A stretch of DNA of 11,514 bases, from positions 1-11,514 of the forward strand of contig JAEXBL010000397.1 in the NCBI GenBank assembly GCA_023394015.1. Direction: 5' to 3'. The DNA is from Pseudomonadota bacterium (lineage in GTDB: Bacteria; Pseudomonadota; Gammaproteobacteria; Burkholderiales; Burkholderiaceae_C). The position numbers and the translations under genes were made by a program. Shown piece by piece: positions 8,817 to 11,514 of this stretch. Positions within the stretch are counted from its first letter, which is position 1. Every line of letters begins with the position of its first letter. The notes beneath the pieces were generated by a model. It was not told where the DNA came from, searched no databases, and saw only the letters and a list, made by a program, of their open reading frames with translations.

Positions 8817-9833
8817 ATGGCCACCAACCGCCAGATCGTGCTCGACAACCGCCCCGAGGGCGAAGCCACCGCCAGCAACTTCAAGCTGGTCACCAGCGAC
8901 ACCCCGCCGCTGGCCGACGGCCAGGTGCTGGTGCGCCATCACTACCTCAGCCTCGACCCCTACATGCGCGGGCGCATGAACGAGAGCAAGAGCTACGCCC
9001 AGCCGCAGCCGCTGGGCGAGGTGATGATCGGCGGCACGGTGGGCGAGGTGGTCGAATCCAAACACGCCAGGTTCAAGGCCGGTGACCCCGTGGTCGGCAT
9101 GGGCGGCTGGCAGGAATACAGCGTGGTCGACGGCGACGCGCCCGGCATGCTGCGCAAGGTGGACACCACGCACGTGCCGCTGTCCTACTACCTGGGCGCC
9201 GTCGGCATGCCTGGCGTCACGGCCTGGTACGGCCTGACACAGATCATCCAGCCCAAGGCCGGCGACACCGTGGTCATCAGCGCCGCCACCGGTGCCGTGG
9301 GCAGCGCCTTCGCGGCCCTGGCCAAGGCGCGCGACTGCCGCGTGGTCGGCATTGCCGGCGGTCCCGAGAAGTGCAAGTACGCCGTGGACGAACTGCATTT
9401 CGACGCCTGCATCGACTACCGCCAGCACCCCGACATCAAGACCATGGCCAAGGCGCTGAAGGAGGCCTGCCCGAACGGCATCGACGGCTACTTCGAGAAC
9501 GTCGGCGGCTACATCCTGGACGCCGTGATGCTGCGCACCAACGCCTTCGCCCGCATCGCCCTGTGCGGCATGATCGCCGGCTACGACGGCCAGCCCATGC
9601 CGCTGCAGAACCCGGCGCTGATGCTGGTCAACCGCCTCAAGTTGCAAGGCTTCATCGTCAGCGAGCACATGGAGCTGTGGCCGCAAGCGCTGCAGGAGTT
9701 GGGCACGCTGGTCGCGCAGGGCAAGCTCAAGCCGCGCGAGACCATTGCCCAGGGCATCGAGAGCGCCCCCGAGGCCTTCCTCGGCCTGCTCAAGGGCAAG
9801 AACTTCGGCAAGCAGCTGGTCAAGCTGATCTGA
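8817..9833 (+). CDS. NADP-dependent oxidoreductase, MDR family (CurA / leukotriene-B4 dehydrogenase-like)
   Basis: Zinc-independent medium-chain dehydrogenase/reductase of 338 aa, the size of E. coli CurA and of prostaglandin/15-oxo reductases. Members reduce the double bond of alpha,beta-unsaturated ketones or aldehydes with NADPH. The N-terminal GroES-like domain has the family pattern HHYLSLDPYMRGRM. The Rossmann domain carries AATGAVGS (156-163), followed by GIAGGPEKCKY, where the Lys side chains are placed to bind the NADPH phosphate, and then GIDGYFENVGG. No zinc-ligand cysteine cluster is present. The ATG at 8817 has AGGAG at 8806-8810 with 6 nt spacing; the in-frame upstream extension overlaps the thioesterase gene and is not family-like. 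Next to beta-oxidation genes it may clear enone intermediates or reactive by-products. That role is inference. Confidence 0.92.
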   Translation: MATNRQIVLDNRPEGEATASNFKLVTSDTPPLADGQVLVRHHYLSLDPYMRGRMNESKSYAQPQPLGEVMIGGTVGEVVESKHARFKAGDPVVGMGGWQEYSVVDGDAPGMLRKVDTTHVPLSYYLGAVGMPGVTAWYGLTQIIQPKAGDTVVISAATGAVGSAFAALAKARDCRVVGIAGGPEKCKYAVDELHFDACIDYRQHPDIKTMAKALKEACPNGIDGYFENVGGYILDAVMLRTNAFARIALCGMIAGYDGQPMPLQNPALMLVNRLKLQGFIVSEHMELWPQALQELGTLVAQGKLKPRETIAQGIESAPEAFLGLLKGKNFGKQLVKLI

Positions 9834-9963
9834 CCGATCGCCGCCCGGGGGCGGTGCCGGCCCATGCGCCCGGCGGTATCGCCCAGCGCTTCTTGCTGAT
9901 CGTGCGCATCCTTTCTGCAGCGCCGCGCGGCCACAATGCGCGCGTTCGTAGGAAGGAGTTGGC
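9834..9963 (+). other. Spacer between the oxidoreductase and the DUF2157 gene
   Basis: A small GC hairpin, CCGCC (9841-9845) with GGCGG (9850-9854), lies just after the oxidoreductase stop but has no T-tract. CACAAT (9932-9937) could be a -10 box for the next gene, though no good -35 is placed correctly upstream. The change from metabolic to membrane-protein genes suggests a transcription-unit boundary here, but the sequence does not prove it. Confidence 0.25.
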
Positions 9964-10935
9964 ATGCATGCATTGATTCATCAGCTGGCCCGGCGTTTCA
10001 GGCTGGACACCGGCCGCGCCGAGCGGCTGTGGGCGCTGTCGGGCCTGCACCGGCGGCCGGACACGCTGGGGCTGCACCTGCGCCGCGGCCTGGCCGTGCT
10101 GGCGGCGCTGCTGCTGGGGGCCGGGCTGATCTTCTGGGTGGCGGCCAACTGGCAGGATCAGACGCGCGCCTTCAAGCTGCACTTGCTGGAGGCCGCGGTG
10201 CTGGCCAGCAGTCTGGCCGCGCTGGCCTGGCCGCGCGGGCGCACGGCGCTGCTGCTGCTGGCCACGCTGGCGCTGGGCGGCCTGCTGGCCTTCGTCGGCC
10301 AAACCTACCAGACCGGCGCCGACGCCTGGCAACTGTTCGCCACCTGGGCGGCACTGGCGCTGGTGTGGGCGCTGGCGGTACGGCGCGATGCGCTGTGGGC
10401 ACTGTGGCTGCTGATCGCCGGGCTGGCGTTGGCGCTGTGGTCGGGCGATGCGCTGTTCAACCCGCTGCAAAGCCTGCTGTTCGGGCGCTCCTCGCGCAGC
10501 CTGCTGACGCCAGTGCTGTGGCTGGCGGTATTTCTGCTGCCGCTGGCGCTGCCGCGGCTGCGCTTGTTGCCCGAGGGCGCCAGGTCGGCGCCGCTGAGCT
10601 GGCGGCTGGCGGCACTGATGGCGCTGGGCGCCTGGTGCACCTACGCCTTGTTCGGCCTGTTCATGCGCGAGCAGCTTTGGCAGTACTTTTTCAACAGCGC
10701 GCTGGTGTTGGGCGCCGCGGCGCTGGCCTGGGCGCTGCGCCCGCGCGATTTCGTGGTGCTGGGCCTGGCGGTGCTGGCGCTGAACGTGCTGGTGGTGAGC
10801 GGTTTCGCGCGCCTGCTGTTTGAAGGCGGCAGCAGCGTGAACATGGCCTTCGGCGTGACGCTGATTGCCGCCGTGTGCGTGGGCGTCAGCGCCACCTGGC
10901 TGCTGCGCCTGCAGCGCGAGGAGGGCGGGGCATGA
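9964..10935 (+). CDS. DUF2157 domain-containing integral membrane protein
   Basis: Polytopic inner-membrane protein of 323 aa, function unknown. After a soluble, basic N-terminal stretch (1-40) about ten hydrophobic segments can be seen, roughly at 42-61, 75-89, 94-111, 123-139, 142-159, 180-196, 213-233, 242-257, 262-280 and 295-315. The segment GQTYQTGADAWQLFATW (112-128) is characteristic of DUF2157 proteins, and the preceding FWVAANW is also familiar from that family. The ATG at 9964 has a strong AAGGAG at 9953-9958, 5 nt upstream. Its stop overlaps the next start as ATGA, so the two products are probably made together and may form a complex. No catalytic motif is evident. It appears unrelated to the beta-oxidation genes before it. 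Confidence 0.85.
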   Translation: MHALIHQLARRFRLDTGRAERLWALSGLHRRPDTLGLHLRRGLAVLAALLLGAGLIFWVAANWQDQTRAFKLHLLEAAVLASSLAALAWPRGRTALLLLATLALGGLLAFVGQTYQTGADAWQLFATWAALALVWALAVRRDALWALWLLIAGLALALWSGDALFNPLQSLLFGRSSRSLLTPVLWLAVFLLPLALPRLRLLPEGARSAPLSWRLAALMALGAWCTYALFGLFMREQLWQYFFNSALVLGAAALAWALRPRDFVVLGLAVLALNVLVVSGFARLLFEGGSSVNMAFGVTLIAAVCVGVSATWLLRLQREEGGA

Positions 10936-11514
10936 GCACGGTGGTCAACAACGAACGCCGCCTGATCGAACGTGCCCAAGGCGAGGGCCTGCTGCCGCCC
11001 ACGGCGCTGGCGGCCTGGCAAGAGGCGGCGGGGCCGTCGTGGGTGCTCACCACGCTCAGCTTTGTTGGCGCGCAGCTGGTGGTGCTGCCGTTTCTAGCGT
11101 TTCTGGCGCTGCTGGGCAGTGGCTTTCTGTTCAAGGCGCCGGGGGCCTTCGTGGCGTCCGCGGTGCTGATCGCTGGCGCCGTCTGGCTGCTGCGCGGGCA
11201 GGCGGCCATGTTCGTGGCGCAACTGGCCTTCAGCGCCTTGCTGGCCGGTCTGGCCCTGCTGGTGGTGGGCTGGAAGGGCCTGTTGCACAACCCGCAGCTG
11301 CTGACGCTGCTGCTGCTGTTGCTGGGTGCGGCCCTGCTGGTGGGCCCCGCCTGGGTGCAGCGGGTGCTGGGCTTTCTGGCCACGCTGGCGGCGCTGAACC
11401 TGCTGCTGTGGCCGCTGGCGGGTGGCGCCGAAGTGTCCGACTGGGTGTACTGGGAACAGCGCTACCAGGCCTTCCCCCTGGCGCTCAACGCCGCGCTGCT
11501 GGCGCTGCTGTGGG
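10932..11514 (+). CDS. DUF4401-like integral membrane protein (3' partial)
   Basis: The frame opens at ATG 10932, overlapping the DUF2157 stop by ATGA, and is still open at the window edge after 194 codons. The N-terminal 35 residues are soluble (NNERRLIERAQGEGLL). Hydrophobic segments follow at about 38-65, 68-87, 92-113, 122-139, 143-162 and from 181, so it is a polytopic membrane protein. I assign it to DUF4401 from its opening, its helix pattern and the known genomic pairing of DUF2157 with DUF4401 proteins, often followed by a small GDYXXLXY-domain protein. That third gene would lie just beyond this window. Function is unknown. The family call is less certain than that of its partner because only about half the protein is visible. 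Confidence 0.75.
   Translation, partial: MSTVVNNERRLIERAQGEGLLPPTALAAWQEAAGPSWVLTTLSFVGAQLVVLPFLAFLALLGSGFLFKAPGAFVASAVLIAGAVWLLRGQAAMFVAQLAFSALLAGLALLVVGWKGLLHNPQLLTLLLLLLGAALLVGPAWVQRVLGFLATLAALNLLLWPLAGGAEVSDWVYWEQRYQAFPLALNAALLALLW

Overview
The window is GC-rich, densely coding DNA. Every gene I can support lies on the + strand. Protein style, gene order and the intergenic repeats suggest a beta-proteobacterium of the order Burkholderiales, most likely family Comamonadaceae (Acidovorax/Ottowia/Alicycliphilus-like). This is judged by eye, not by a database search. No tRNA, rRNA, CRISPR array, transposase or phage gene is visible.

Layout. (1) 1-1551: two ATPase subunits of a branched-chain-amino-acid-type (Liv/HAAT) ABC importer. 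The LivG-like gene is cut by the left edge, and the LivF-like gene has Arg in place of the Walker A Lys. A 104-nt palindromic repeat separates them. (2) 1798-9833: a fatty-acid beta-oxidation cluster. It encodes a bifunctional enoyl-CoA hydratase/3-hydroxyacyl-CoA dehydrogenase, a thiolase, a large acyl-CoA dehydrogenase, an SDR dehydrogenase, a PaaI-type thioesterase and a zinc-free MDR-type NADPH oxidoreductase. (3) 9964-11514: a DUF2157 membrane protein translationally coupled (ATGA overlap) to a DUF4401-like membrane protein that runs off the right edge.

How the genes fit together. The acyl-CoA dehydrogenase makes the 2-enoyl-CoA. The bifunctional enzyme hydrates it and oxidises the 3-hydroxyacyl-CoA, and the thiolase cleaves the 3-ketoacyl-CoA. 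The SDR, thioesterase and MDR reductase look like auxiliary enzymes for hydroxy/keto intermediates, CoA release and enone or double-bond reduction. The adjacent Liv-type importer may bring in the carboxylic-acid substrate. That link is inference, and no acyl-CoA ligase is in the window.

The most distinctive feature is the state of the spacers. The wider gaps carry inverted repeats of at least three unrelated kinds: the 104-nt palindrome at 735-838, a GATAGCTG/CAGCGCTTG hairpin at 1601-1634, and two related GACGCGAAG-type elements at 3942-4033 and 5371-5545. The last has perfect 40-bp arms and encloses a good intrinsic terminator. I see no clearly new multi-gene system. The leads are the repeats, the Walker A substitution, the leader hairpin and the transporter/beta-oxidation pairing.
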